From Drosophila miranda (taxonomy: Eukaryota > Arthropoda > Insecta > Diptera > Drosophilidae), in the NCBI RefSeq assembly GCF_003369915.1, contig NC_046674.1:25981657-26045656 (forward strand): a DNA stretch of 64,000 nucleotides. Reading direction: 5' to 3'. Each line of letters opens with the position of its first letter. Positions within the stretch are counted from its first letter, which is position 1. A program made the translations under genes and the position numbers. The notes beneath the pieces were generated by a model. It was not told the origin of the DNA, made no database searches, and worked only from the letters and a program-made list of their open reading frames with translations. Below are positions 9,982 to 22,296 of the stretch, one piece after another.

Positions 9982-11074
9982 ATGGAGGTAAATGCCAGCA
10001 AGCTACGATTTTGTGCACAGCGACTTCTGCAGTTGACTACCAACGAGCCCCAAGACAATTTGTTTGTTCAAACAAAGAAGGTAAGTGTATGATCATATTT
10101 TAATAAAAAATACACTTTACTTTACAAACCTTTGCTCCACTTTAGAAATATGTGCCTCAAGACGTGGAACGTCTGTTCTGCAGTCTCAGCGAGCAACTTG
10201 CGTGACCGGCCTACACCGTTCCCTTGGCAGTGAGCTTTGAGCTGTTGCTGCTCCTTAGCATGGCCCTGCGATGGGACTCGGCTGGAGACGATATCCATCA
10301 AAGCTATCCCTGTCAAAGCTAATGGACTTCTCTGTGGATGCGCAGAGGTGAGTAGAGGTCCCTGTATCGGATGACCAGTCTCAAAAGCACACATTCCCTC
10401 TGACATCCGTATAGGTTCGCAAAGAGCTACTTCCACAACAAGCCAGCACCGTTCGAGAAAAGCCAAAGTAATTCCAGCAGTGTCCCCAGCAAAAGGGCAA
10501 AGAACGCAAAGGCCAGCCAAAAGTTAGATGAAAGCTCTTGAAATGTTGCTACCAGTTGCTGCAAAGTGACACGTCCTACTTCCGTGAGTTGTGGGACTGG
10601 TCCGGCTTCATTGGCACCTAATCGCACCTCGAGACCCCCTGCCCGATGATACAACTCTACTGCAACTACATCATGGCCATGCTCACGAATATGGGCCCAA
10701 CACAGCTGAATGCCCAAAATGCCAAGATATCCACAAAAGCACAGCTCCGATTTGAACGCGAGAAGGAACAGTCTTAGGCCGTAGCCAGGCAGGCCGAGGG
10801 CTGCTGCTATTCTCCCGAAGACGAAACGCCTGAACAGATGCTGAGCCTGAGCCTGAGCCCCAACCAGAGTGTGACCAACATTGGGGGCGTACTCTTGCCG
10901 ACATTCAACAAGAAGAATCAGGAATTCTATGCCAGCACTGACGGCTGCTACGATCGCATTGTAAAGGTGGATTCGACGGTTGTAAATCTGCGGAGCATTG
11001 CCCTCGGCGTCGCAGCGGCCAAGCCGATTTGCCTCTCCGGTCCTGTGGGCTGTGGCAAGACGATGCTTATTGAG
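9982..11074 (+). pseudogene. Mdn1: Midasin 5' exons, copy 2 (truncated)
   Basis: Exons 9982-10080, 10146-10347 and 10415-11074. It has the shared TGA in exon 2 and the same break at the Walker A segment. In addition, exon 2 has a short replacement near 10301 that removes 13 bases net. Confidence 0.85.
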
Positions 11075-11382
11075 TCCATATCCCAGAGGACTATGTGGTG
11101 GGTGCCAACTGCCGCACTCACCAGGTGCGTTTCATTCTTGTTCCAGCTCAAGGACGTCACGTATTTGTGTCCCAGGACACTCAGCAGACTCATTTTGCTG
11201 TTATTTTCCCAAATGCATAACCCTGCAGCACATCCCACGGCAAGTGTACCGGAGCTGCCGGGGCGGAAGGCAGCACACGTGATGTGCACTTGCGCGTTGT
11301 CCTGCAGCTCGAAAGCCATCCTCGGGTCAAGGGCATTGTAGAGCAGGACAGTATCGTCGAGGGTGATCAGCGCCCCGTTCAT
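11075..11382 (-). pseudogene. WD40 (Aladin-like) exon scrap, copy 2
   Basis: Same as the unit 1 scrap, joined to midasin at 11074/11075. No difference is visible in the translated stretch. Confidence 0.6.
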
Positions 11383-11593
11383 AAGGCCGGTCGGAAACGG
11401 GTGTTAGACGACGAAACGGTAATGCTGCGACTTCCAGATAGTCGTTTGGTACAACACACGCAAGTCGAAATGGACTGCATATCTTGAAAATCTCGGTATA
11501 AACATTTGGCATGATAACACTGCGGATTTCCGGGGGTCCCGAAATAATTCCGTTAATATCGATTCAACTACAGATCCAACTACGGCTCTAGTA

Positions 11594-11810
11594 GTATTTC
11601 TGTAACCAAGGCGACGCACCAAAGCAGATTAAACTGGAAAATCTGGAGGAGGTAGTTCGGAAAATCCTTGAAGTCCAGAAGGAGCAGCAGATATTACAGA
11701 ATGAGCCCCAGGACACAAAGCGAGAGATACTCCAGCGAATTGCGAGCAGCCAAGGCCAAACCAACTTCCAAACAGAGCTGCTGCACTTTTTAAAGGAGTC
11801 CAAAAAGTAA
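11594..11810 (+). pseudogene. C-terminal exon of an unrecognised protein, copy 2
   Basis: Same frame and ending as the copy at 4978-5194, with no visible amino-acid change. Confidence 0.45.
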
Positions 11811-13678
11811 CGTTTATTGTACATGTATGGATTGTTTATTATAGCCATCAATATAGCCAATTTACTAATTTAAAATTGTAAAAACTTCACAATTCAGACC
11901 AAAACTTTGTAATTTTATGCTCATCAGCTGCTTTTTTATCTACATATACATAATTACATTAAATGCATTTAATTCATCTGGCCAACATGCTGCAATTCCA
12001 TGAGTCTGCAACATGGCGAACACAGATATGCAATCGATCGCAGCTTGAGTCTCTCCATCGCTCAAGAGCTTTCTTACGAAGTTGCTCTTTCAGCTCAAGC
12101 TCTCTCTCTTATAGAGCACACACCGATTAGAGATCCCAAATGAGAACTCACTGATTCAAGATCTAAGGGGCTATCAGCTCTTAATTAAGAGAAGAATGCG
12201 ATATTCTCTTGAGGGGCCGAGGTGCTTCTCCACCGTGCGTGATCGCTGGGGCTCTTGCTTGTGTTGGTTCCAGCTGGGCGTATACCTTTCCGCGGGCGAC
12301 AGGGACAGTTAGATGTTAGGCCGCTGCCAGCTTTCTTCGGGCCGGGTAAGCTCAGGAAAGAATTTGAAGAAAAATCGCATTGGGGCACATTGAATATCTG
12401 CAGGGCAGAGTCCCCGAACCAAGCGTCTCCCCGTACGCATATGCTTCAACGAGAAAAGGAGTCTGAAATGAAGGAAAGTCCGCAAGAGTCTTGCGAGATT
12501 AAGAGTATGAGTAAGAAAATTGTGAACTAAAAGTGTGGGTTTTAGTATTTGAGTAGTGCTGATAATTTATTGTTTCTGCAACCCCTTATTGAGCGGCGTT
12601 GAGTTTCGGTTCATTGGAAGTCCAATTCAGGGGAGAGTTTGGTGGGCCGTGTACGTAAACAGAGATGCAGCAGACATGTAATCTCAACAGCGACTCGAAT
12701 TCCGAAACGAAGTAAACACAAAAATAAACGGAAACAAGAAATCGGACAGAAAGGCGATCTTAGGGATCGGCGCTATAGATGGGATACATATGAGCACCCG
12801 AAGGGGTCTGGGAGTGCTGTCCACAGCAACGAAGAGGCGAAAGGAATTTAGATGAACGGACAGAACATAATGCTCGATTCGGGTGCCAATGCAAACTGCA
12901 TGCCTTCTCTGAGTTGCTGCTTCAGCGCAGATAAAAAGACAGGAGGATTCGGAAGACGCGGGCGAAGGTGTACGAAGATTCTGAATCTATCCTTGCTTCG
13001 GACATAGACCAGGACCCGGGAGCACAGAAAAACAGGTTCGTAAAAAGGAGAGGAGATCGTAGACTTGGGCTCGGGACCAAGGGAAGGAACACATTGATTC
13101 AAACGGGGACGATGACGAGGTCGAACCAGACCCCTTTGAGAGAACGTCGGATCGGGAGGCCGACAAAATAAAGGATCATCCGTGCTGCAACCAAATTGAC
13201 TGGAAGTCAACGGTGGCCAAGATGTATCCGGCGCCATGATTATCGCCAATTATCCAAGCCAAATATATCAATGAGCTCTCGAGGCGTTGGAATGACGCCA
13301 GCAGACCTTTCAGGCGCCTGGTCGTCAGGTGCCTCAGCCGGGCTCCAGCCAGGCGTCCGAACGTGTGTGACATTTTGAAATCCGAATGGATGCTCAATGG
13401 ACGCAAACACCGGCGACCGAAACATCGACGCAATAGATCCTCCAAAGTAAAAACACATCGGCATCGGAAAAGCATCCGAAATGTATGTTTATACATTCGA
13501 AATATCCATCCGTTTGTCCAATTTCGTTTCCTTTCGAGATTATGCCATCTCAAGACTGCAAATGCGTTTATTATACTTTATACAATTTGTTACGCCTCAG
13601 GCAATAAAAAATAGCTATTAAGTTTTGTCCCTTGTCACAAATAACCAAAGTATTCGATGGCTCTTGTCTTCCGTACAG

Positions 13679-14627
13679 CGATAAGATTGTGCTGATCCGT
13701 GCTCCACATTTGAGCAACAAGTTTGAGGCTTCCACAGTCAGGTTTGAGGGAAGCACTGAGTCCGACCTGACCACCTTCATCAAGGAGAATTAGTAAGTGA
13801 TCTCTTTTCTATATCCTCCCCCCAAGCACACTCTTAATTTACGTTCGTTCAATCTCTGCAGCCATGGCTTGGTTGGTCATCGTACCCAGGACACTTCGCG
13901 GGACTTGCAGAACCCCCTGATCACCGCCTACTACAGCGTCGACTACCAGAAGAATCCCAAGGGCACCAACTACTGGCGCAACCGTGTCCTGAAGGTGGCC
14001 AAGGAATTTGCCGGCCAAATTAGCTTTGCCATCAGCTCCAAGGACGACTTCCAGCACGAATTGAACGAATACGGCTACGATTTTGTTGGTGACAAGCCCA
14101 TCGTTTTGGCCCGTGATGCCAAGAATCTCAAGTACTCTCTGAAGGATGAGTTCTCCGAGGAGAACCTACAAGATTTTGTTGAGAAGCTGCTGGCCGACGA
14201 ACTGGAGCCATATGTCAAGAGCGAGCCCGTCCCATAGTCGAACGATACTCCGGTCAAGGTGGCTGTAGCCAAGAACTTTGACGATCTGGTGATCAACAAC
14301 GGCAAGGACACGCTCATTGTGTTTTATGCCCCATGGTGCGGCCACTGCAAGAAGCTGACTCCCATCTACGAGGAGCTGGCCGAGAAACTGCAAGACGAGG
14401 ATGTGGTCATTGTCAAAATGGATGCCACGGCCAACGATGTGCCACCAGAGTTCAATGTGCGTGGATTCCCCACACTCTTCTGGCTCCCCAAGGACTCGAA
14501 GAATAAGCCCGTAAGCTACAACGGGGGTCGCGAGGTCGATGATTTCATCAAATACATTGCCAAGGAGACGACCACAGAACTGAAAAGCTTCGACCGTGAC
14601 GGAAGGCCCAAGAAGACCGAGCTCTAA
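13679..14627 (+). pseudogene. ERp60: ERp60 3' half, copy 3
   Basis: Exons 13679-13792 and 13862-14627; the intron is one base longer (an extra C in the run near 13820). The shared TAG is at 14235-14237. A silent A-to-G change in the codon before FNVRGFPTLFW is shared with copy 4 only. Confidence 0.93.
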
Positions 14628-14885
14628 GCTCCAGGCTCTAATCTTAACTCTTACTGCTAACTGCGTCGTTAATGTGGTGTAGTGGCGTTGTAACTAGCAT
14701 TTCCATATTTTTGTAAAAGTCGAATGCATTCTCTTCAAATTCTTGATGGGACAAAAATTGTATTAAATTATATATAGTAGTGATGATGATAACGCAGATG
14801 AACACAAATCCAACCCCATGAAGATGTCACAATAAACTTAAAACTTCATTTATCTACTCAACAATGAAATGAAAAATTATTTTCT

Positions 14886-16181
14886 TTAATTCTTATGAAA
14901 TGTTGTGGGGGTTAGGTCCTCCATGCGCAAGTCCAACATGATGCGAAACCAATCGGGAATGAAGGTGAACAGGTTCCTGCCAAGATACGATGTGTACGAG
15001 ATCTCCCCCTGGCTAGCATCAAACTTCATCAGATACACGGTCTTGGGGCAGTCGACTACCGACATAAAGCTGCGAATCTGGTCCACCAGCCGCACCAGGA
15101 AATTGACACAGACCTGCGGTGACCAGGCTTTTTCCTGCGCAAACAAATTAAAGTGTTATTTCAATCGGAGTATATTGTATATATGTACTAACGCAGTCCT
15201 TCAAAAGTTGGTGCACAGATAGCGTGTTAGTGGTGTGCGCGATGATGTGGCGGTTAACATTAGCAACGTAAATGTTTTCGATGCCCACCAGAAAGCACTT
15301 GGACCACCACTTGAGGGCGTCGCAACGGTTGTGCGTAGCCCATTCATCCACGCTCATACTGTCTGGGCAAAACTGCAGCTCCGTAAAGACATCATTTGAA
15401 CTAGCAGGCGAATAAGAGCAAATTTATACCGATTTTAAATGTACATTCAAGGCCCCGTACTTACTTCCTGTCACTTCCTGTCCTAAAACCTTCGGCCAGA
15501 ACTGGTGAATCGAAAATAAAACGTGTGCCATTTATGCTGAAGGAAAACACTCCGTGGTATTGTCCAGTCGGTTCCATTGGGTCGCATTGCATTTGGATTC
15601 TCTGACAAAAAAAAATACTAAATGGTAATGTTGGATGTTTAATCCAATGCCCTACCGGATAGGAAGTGCCTACGACGCTTTGCGAGCCAATCAGCATTCA
15701 GTTCCTTCATGGGAGAAGTTTTTAGACCCTCAAGAAACACGGGGCTGATGTAAATCGTGTTTCGATACTTGGTCACGGCGAGGCTCCAGTTCTCCTTCAT
15801 TTCGTAGGGAGTCCTCAAGATTAGTTCAAGAACTTCGGTGGTGCACACAATGTCGTAACTGACTTCCACATTCAGTTTGGCGCTTAGATGGGATGTCCCA
15901 GTGCTCTCAATGTACAATAGTATGTTTTCCAAGCCTGGCTGCGATAAGAGTAAACTTCGCGGAGGACTCGGCTGAGAGTCCCCCAGGTGCACTTGGAATT
16001 TGTTCATTTCTGGAACGACTACGTAGCGCAATCGATTTGCATTGTTCTCAAATATTCCATGTGGCGATAAGCTGAAGCCCCCATGAGCCACTGGCTTAGA
16101 AAATTCTGGAAAGTCACATCGGTCCGCATTGGTAATAACGTGAGGTTTTATATTTAATAATATTTCATCAGAAATCATCAT
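14886..16181 (-). pseudogene. cuff: Cutoff-like DXO-family gene, copy 3 (11 bp deletion)
   Basis: Exons lie at 16181-15656, 15601-15465, 15400-15193 and 15134-14886. Exon 2 lacks 11 bases around 15587 (GTCGCATTGCATTTGG replaces a longer stretch), which breaks the frame before the GQYHGVFSFS segment. Exon 1 is open. It shares Thr-Thr (CTTEVLE), LENILLYIEST and other states with copy 4. Private changes are His for Tyr at about residue 41, Arg in LAKRRRHF, and Thr for Ile in HTTNTLS. The hAT element at 16431 lies 250 bp upstream of its start. Confidence 0.8.
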
Positions 16182-16422
16182 GGATTCATCTGAAAACGAA
16201 AGATTTAATTTTCCGAAAATTGGTTGTACCGTTGCTTAACAAAAAAAGTGGCAGCGTTAAATACTATGCGCATACGTTCAAACATATTGTTTCTTCCAAT
16301 ATACAACTTTCGTTAATCGTTCAAGGTTTCAATGTGTTGTGTAAACAGGCTTTTAACTTTTACACACTGGTTCAGCAATTATTTTCGACGCTCTACTGTG
16401 CTTCCCACTTACACTCACAACA

Positions 16423-17149
16423 ATTTGACGTAGTGATGTAAAAAAACATCGATGCATCGAGCATCGATGTTTTTCTGCCGATGTTTACTGATGTTTTCCG
16501 ATGTTTTTGCTGCTACCGATGTTGAGTGATGTATCGATGTTTTGCAAAACATCGATCAATTAATTTCAAATTTGTAAGCAGCAAACACAGCAATGCCTGC
16601 CTCATTTGAAAGCAATCCTGCGTGTTTTTGGGACGGTATGAAAAGTACCTATCCTAATTTATACAAAATTGCAATGCAATTTTTGACGTTAATGGCATCT
16701 TCTGGGTGTATTTTGAACGGGTGTACTCAGCGGCTGCTAACATATTAAGTCGAAAACGTAATAGACTTTCACCTGTGCGACTAAGCCGCATTTTGGTTTT
16801 TGCAAAGCATTGACAAATAGTACTTATTTGAAATATTAGTTATCTCTGATGATATCTACAGTGATATGTAAAAGACTGCTATGAAAGCATAATCATTTCT
16901 TTTATGTTAAATATTGTTTCGTTTAGTCCTATGATATGTAAAAGACTGCTATGAAAGCTCAAGTTTAATTTTTCCTTTGTTGAATATTCGGTTTTATAAT
17001 CAAATGGGAAAGTTTTGAAACATCGGTCATACATCGATGCATCGAAGAATAAATCCGATGTATCAATCCAACATCGATGTTTGATTTTGACAACATCGAT
17101 GGACATCGACATCGATGATTTCATTCAAATTTACATCACTAATTTGACG
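16423..17149. mobile_element. Non-autonomous hAT element in unit 3, with 8 bp target duplication
   Basis: The element spans 16431-17141 (711 bp). It is flanked by ATTTGACG at 16423-16430 and again at 17142-17149, and the other units have a single ATTTGACG at this site. The ends are inverted (TAGTGATGTAAA and TTTACATCACTA), typical of hAT. CATCGATG motifs are repeated inside both ends, as expected for subterminal transposase sites. Around 16720-16815 (+) one frame reads VYSAAANILSRKRNRLSPVR and then LSRILVFAKH before a stop, the end of the hAT C-terminal dimerisation domain. YPNLYKIAMQFLTLMASS just upstream in another frame belongs to the same domain. No other transposase region remains, so it depended on another element. 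A 27 bp direct repeat (GATATGTAAAAGACTGCTAT and following) occurs at 16863 and 16932. Confidence 0.9.
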
Positions 17150-17381
17150 CACCGCCGGTTTTGGGGATGCCAAACGTAAGCAAACCGGAAGGTTGCCAGA
17201 CTGCCGCACACAGATGTTCGCATTGAACTGTGTGGCAACCATTGCAAGATGCGCTGCACGTGTTTCAAGTTCGCGTGTGTTGGCCGGGTCATTCCCCGGT
17301 CTGAAATCGAATTCGAAAGCAGTTAAAAGTAGCTCGAAAGAAATAACTGTATCCGAATACAGTTGACCGGCTACCAAGGCA

Positions 17382-18487
17382 ATGGAGGTAAATGACAGCA
17401 AGCTACGATTTTGTGCACAGCGACTTCTGCAGTTGACTACCAACGAGCCCCAAGACAATTTGTTTGTTCAAACAAAGAAGGTAAGTGTATGATCATATTT
17501 TAATAAAAAATACACTTTACTTTACAAACCTTTGCTCCACTTTAGAAATATGTGCCTCAAGACGTGGAACGTCTGTTCTGCAGTCTCAGCGAGCAACTTG
17601 CGTGACCGGCCTACACCGTTCCCTTGGCAGTGAGCTTTGAGCTGTTGCTGCTCCTTAGCATGGCCCTGCGATGGGACTCGGCTGGAGACGATATCCATCA
17701 ATATCATAAGGAGTGCATCGCCCTGTCAAAGCTAATGGACTTCTCTGTGGATGCGCAGAGGTGAGTAGAGGTCCCTGTATCGGATGACCAGTCTCAAAAG
17801 CACACATTCCCTCTGACATCCGTATAGGTTCGCAAAGAGCTACTTCCACAACAAGCCAGCACCGTTCGAGAAAAGCCAAAGTAATTCCAGCAGTGTCCCC
17901 AGCAAAAGGGCAAAGAACGCAAAGGCCAGCCAAAAGTTAGATGAAAGCTCTTGAAATGTTGCTACCAGTTGCTGAAAAGTGACACGTCCTACTTCCGTGA
18001 GTTGTGGGACTGGTCCGGCTTCATTGGCACCTAATCGCACCTCGAGACCCCCTGCCCGATGATACAACTCTACTGCAACTACATCATGGCCATGCTCACG
18101 AATATGAGCCCAACACAGCTGAATGCCCAAAATGCCAAGATATCCACAGAAGCACAGCTCCGATTTGAACGCGAGAAGGAACAGTCTTAGGCCGTAGCCA
18201 GGCAGGCCGAGGGCTGCTGCTATTCTCCCGAAGACGAAACGCCTGAACAGATGCTGAGCCTGAGCCTGAGCCCCAACCAGAGTGTGACCAACATTGGGGG
18301 CGTACTCTTGCCGACATTCAACAAGAAGAATCAGGAATTCTATGCCAGCACTGACGGCTGCTACGATCGCATTGTAAAGGTGGATTCGACGGTTGTAAAT
18401 CTGCGGAGCATTGCCCTCGGCGTCGCAGCGGCCAAGCCGATTTGCCTCTCCGGTCCTGTGGGCTGTGGCAAGACGATGCTTATTGAG
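17382..18487 (+). pseudogene. Mdn1: Midasin 5' exons, copy 3 (truncated)
   Basis: Exons 17382-17480, 17546-17760 and 17828-18487, with the shared TGA and the same 3' break. The hAT insertion lies 241 bp upstream of its start codon. Confidence 0.85.
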
Positions 18488-18795
18488 TCCATATCCCAGA
18501 GGACTATGTGGTGGGTGCCAACTGCCGCACTCACCAGGTGCGTTTCATTCTTGTTCCAGCTCAAGGACGTCACGTATTTGTGTCCCAGGACACTCAGCAG
18601 ACTCATTTTGCTGTTATTTTCCCAAATGCATAACCCTGCAGCACATCCCACGGCAAGTGTACCGGAGCTGCCGGGGCGGAAGGCAGCACACGTGATGTGC
18701 ACTTGCGCGTTGTCCTGCAGCTCGAAAGCCATCCTCGGGTCAAGGGCATTGTAGAGCAGGACAGTATCGTCGAGGGTGATCAGCGCCCCGTTCAT
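18488..18795 (-). pseudogene. WD40 (Aladin-like) exon scrap, copy 3
   Basis: Same as the unit 1 scrap, joined to midasin at 18487/18488. Unit 4 has no counterpart because the retroelement intervenes, and the midasin piece beyond the element continues as true midasin instead. Confidence 0.6.
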
Positions 18796-19006
18796 AAGGC
18801 CGGTCGGAAACGGGTGTTAGACGACGAAACGGTAATGCTGCGACTTCCAGATAGTCGTTTGGTACAACACACGCAAGTCGAAATGGACTGCATATCTTGA
18901 AAATCTCGGTATAAACATTTGGCATGATAACACTGCGGATTTCCGGGGGTCCCGAAATAATTCCGTTAATATCGATTCAACTACAGATCCAACTACGGCT
19001 CTAGTA

Positions 19007-19223
19007 GTATTTCTGTAACCAAGGCGACGCACCAAAGCAGATTAAACTGGAAAATCTGGAGGAGGTAGTTCGGAAAATCCTTGAAGTCCAGAAGGAGCAG
19101 CAGATATTACAGAATGAGCCCCAGGACACAAAGCGAGAGATACTCCAGCGAACTGCGAGCAGCCAAGGCCAAACCAACTTCCAAACAGAGCTGCTGCACT
19201 TTTTAAAGGAGCCCAAAAAGTAA
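19007..19223 (+). pseudogene. C-terminal exon of an unrecognised protein, copy 3
   Basis: Same as the copy at 4978-5194 except Thr for Ile (LQRTASS) and Pro for Ser (LKEPKK). Confidence 0.45.
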
Positions 19224-21090
19224 CGTTTATTGTACATGTATGGATTGTTTTATTATAGCCATCAATATAGCCAATTTACTAATTTAAAATTGTAAAAACT
19301 TCACAATTCAGACCAAAACTTTGTAATTTTATGCTCATCAGCTGCTTTTTTATCTACATATACATAATTACATTAAATGCATTTAATTCATCTGGCCAAC
19401 ATGCTGCAATTCCATGAGTCTGCAACATGGCGAACACAGATATGCAATCGATCGCAGCTTGAGTCTCTCCATCGCTCAAGAGCTTTCTTACGAAGTTGCT
19501 CTTTCAGCTCAAGCTCTCTCTCTTATAGAGCACACACCGATTAGAGATCCCAAATGAGAACTCACTGATTCAAGATCTAAGGGGCTATCAGCTCTTAATT
19601 AAGAGAAGAATGCGATATTCTCTTGAGGGGCCGAGGTGCTTCTCCACCGTGCGTGATCGCTGGGGCTCTTGCTTGTGTTGGTTCCAGCTGGGCGTATACC
19701 TTTCCGCGGGCGACAGGGACAGTTAGATGTTAGGCCGCTGCCAGCTTTCTTCGGGCCGGGTAAGCTCAGGAAAGAATTTGAAGAAAAATCGCATTGGGGC
19801 ACATTGAATATCTGCAGGGCAGAGTCCCCGAACCAAGCGTCTCCCCGTACGCATATGCTTCAACGAGAAAAGGAGTCTGAAATGAAGGAAAGTCCGCAAG
19901 AGTCTTGCGAGATTAAGAGTATGAGTAAGAAAATTGTGAACTAAAAGTGTGGGTTTTAGTATTTGAGTAGTGCTGATAATTTATTGTTTCTGCAACCCCT
20001 TATTGAGCGGCGTTGAGTTTCGGTTCATTGGAAGTCCAATTCAGGGGAGAGTTTGGTGGGCCGTGTACGTAAACAGAGATGCAGCAGACATGGAATCTCA
20101 ACAGCGACTCGAATTCCGAAACGAAGTAAACACAAAAATAAACGGAAACAAGAAATCGGACAGAAAGGCGATCTTAGGGATCGGCGCTATAGATGGGATA
20201 CATATGAGCACCCGAAGGGGTCTGGGAGTGCTGTCCACAGCAACGAAGAGGCGAAAGGAATTTAGATGAACGGACAGAACATAATGCTCGATTCGGGTGC
20301 CAATGCAAACTGCATGCCTTCTCTGAGTTGCTGCTTCAGCGCAGATAAAAAGACAGGAGGATTCGGAAGACGCGGGCGAAGGTGTACGAAGATTCTGAAT
20401 CTATCCTTGCTTCGGACATAGACCAGGACCCGGGAGCAGAGAAACAGGTTCGTAAAAAGGAGAGGAGATCGTAGACTTGGGCTCGGGACCAAGGGAAGGA
20501 ACACATTGATTCAAACGGGGACGATGACGAGGTCGAACCAGACCCCTTTGAGAGAACGTCGGATCGGGAGGCCGACAAAATAAAGGATCATCCGTGCTGC
20601 AACCAAATTGACTGGAAGTCAACGGTGGCCAAGATGTATCCGGCGCCATGATTATCGCCAATTATCCAAGCCAAATATATCAATGAGCTCTCGAGGCGTT
20701 GGAATGACGCCAGCAGACCTTTCAGGCGCCTGGTCGTCAGGTGCCTCAGCCGGGCTCCAGCCAGGCGTCCGAACGTGTGTGACATTTTGAAATCCGAATG
20801 GATGCTCAATGGACGCAAACACCGGCGACCGAAACATCGACGCAATAGATCCTCCAAAGTAAAAACACATCGGCATCGGAAAAGCATCCGAAATGTATGT
20901 TTATACATTCGAAATATCCATCCGTTTGTCCAATTTCGTTTCCTTTCGAGATTATGCCATCTCAAGACTGCAAATGCGTTTATTATACTTTATACAATTT
21001 GTTACGCCTTAGGCAATAAAAAATAGCTATTAAGTTTTGTCCCTTGTCACAAATAACCAAAGTATTCGATGGCTCTTGTCTTCCGTACAG

Positions 21091-22038
21091 CGATAAGATT
21101 GTGCTGATCCGTGCTCCACATTTGAGCAACAAGTTTGAGGCTTCCACAGTCAGGTTTGAGGGAAGCACTGAGTCCGACCTGACCACCTTCATCAAGGAGA
21201 ATTAGTAAGTGATCTCTTTTCTATATCCTCCCCCAAGCACACTCTTAATTTACGTTCGTTCAATCTCTGCAGCCATGGCTTGGTTGGTCATCGTACCCAG
21301 GACACTTCGCGGGACTTGCAGAACCCCCTGATCACCGCCTACTACAGCGTCGACTACCAGAAGAATCCCAAGGGCACCAACTACTGGCGCAACCGTGTCC
21401 TGAAGGTGGCCAAGGAATTTGCCGGCCAAATTAGCTTTGCCATCAGCTCCAAGGACGACTTCCAGCACGAATTGAACGAATACGGCTACGATTTTGTTGG
21501 TGACAAGCCCATCGTTTTGGCCCGTGATGCCAAGAATCTCAAGTACTCTCTGAAGGATGAGTTCTCCGAGGAGAACCTACAAGATTTTGTTGAGAAGCTG
21601 CTGGCCGACGAACTGGAGCCATATGTCAAGAGCGAGCCCGTCCCATAGTCGAACGATACTCCGGTCAAGGTGGCTGTAGCCAAGAACTTTGACGATCTGG
21701 TGATCAACAACGGCAAGGACACGCTCATTGTGTTTTATGCCCCATGGTGCGGCCACTGCAAGAAGCTGACTCCCATCTACGAGGAGCTGGCCGAGAAACT
21801 GCAAGACGAGGATGTGGTCATTGTCAAAATGGATGCCACGGCCAACGATGTGCCACCAGAGTTCAATGTGCGTGGATTCCCCACACTCTTCTGGCTCCCC
21901 AAGGACTCGAAGAATAAGCCCGTAAGCTACAACGGGGGTCGCGAGGTCGATGATTTCATCAAATACATTGCCAAGGAGACGACCACAGAACTGAAAAGCT
22001 TCGACCGTGACGGAAGGCCCAAGAAGACCGAGCTCTAA
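21091..22038 (+). pseudogene. ERp60: ERp60 3' half, copy 4
   Basis: Exons 21091-21204 and 21273-22038. It carries the shared internal TAG (21646-21648) and lacks the same 5' exons. The shared stop shows that ERp60 was already dead in the sequence that was amplified. Confidence 0.93.
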
Positions 22039-22296
22039 GCTCCAGGCTCTAATCTTAACTCTTACTGCTAACTGCGTCGTTAATGTGGTGTAGTGGCGTT
22101 GTAACTAGCATTTCCATATTTTTGTAAAAGTCGAATGCATTCTCTTCAAATTCTTGATGGGACAAAAATTGTATTAAATTATATATAGTAGTGATGATGA
22201 TAACGCAGATGAACACAAATCCAACCCCATGAAGATGTCACAATAAACTTAAAACTTCATTTATCTACTCAACAATGAAATGAAAAATTATTTTCT

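Larger units (their letters stand above)
6631..13320. repeat. Tandem array unit 2 (6690 bp)
   Basis: Second head-to-tail copy. It retains the segment near 12463-12536 that unit 1 lacks. Its private lesions are a one-base deletion in the first cuff exon (near 9399) and a 13 bp net loss in the second midasin exon (near 10301). It pairs with unit 1 at diagnostic sites (C rather than G in the motif near 6677, and GCG rather than GTG near 9160 in cuff). Confidence 0.97.
13321..20732. repeat. Tandem array unit 3 (7412 bp)
   Basis: Third head-to-tail copy. It is longer because a 711 bp hAT element is inserted at 16431. It carries an 11 bp deletion in cuff exon 2 near 15587. It shares with unit 4 a G in the codon before TTCAATGTG of ERp60 and several cuff substitutions, so units 3 and 4 form one subgroup and units 1 and 2 another. 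Confidence 0.97.
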
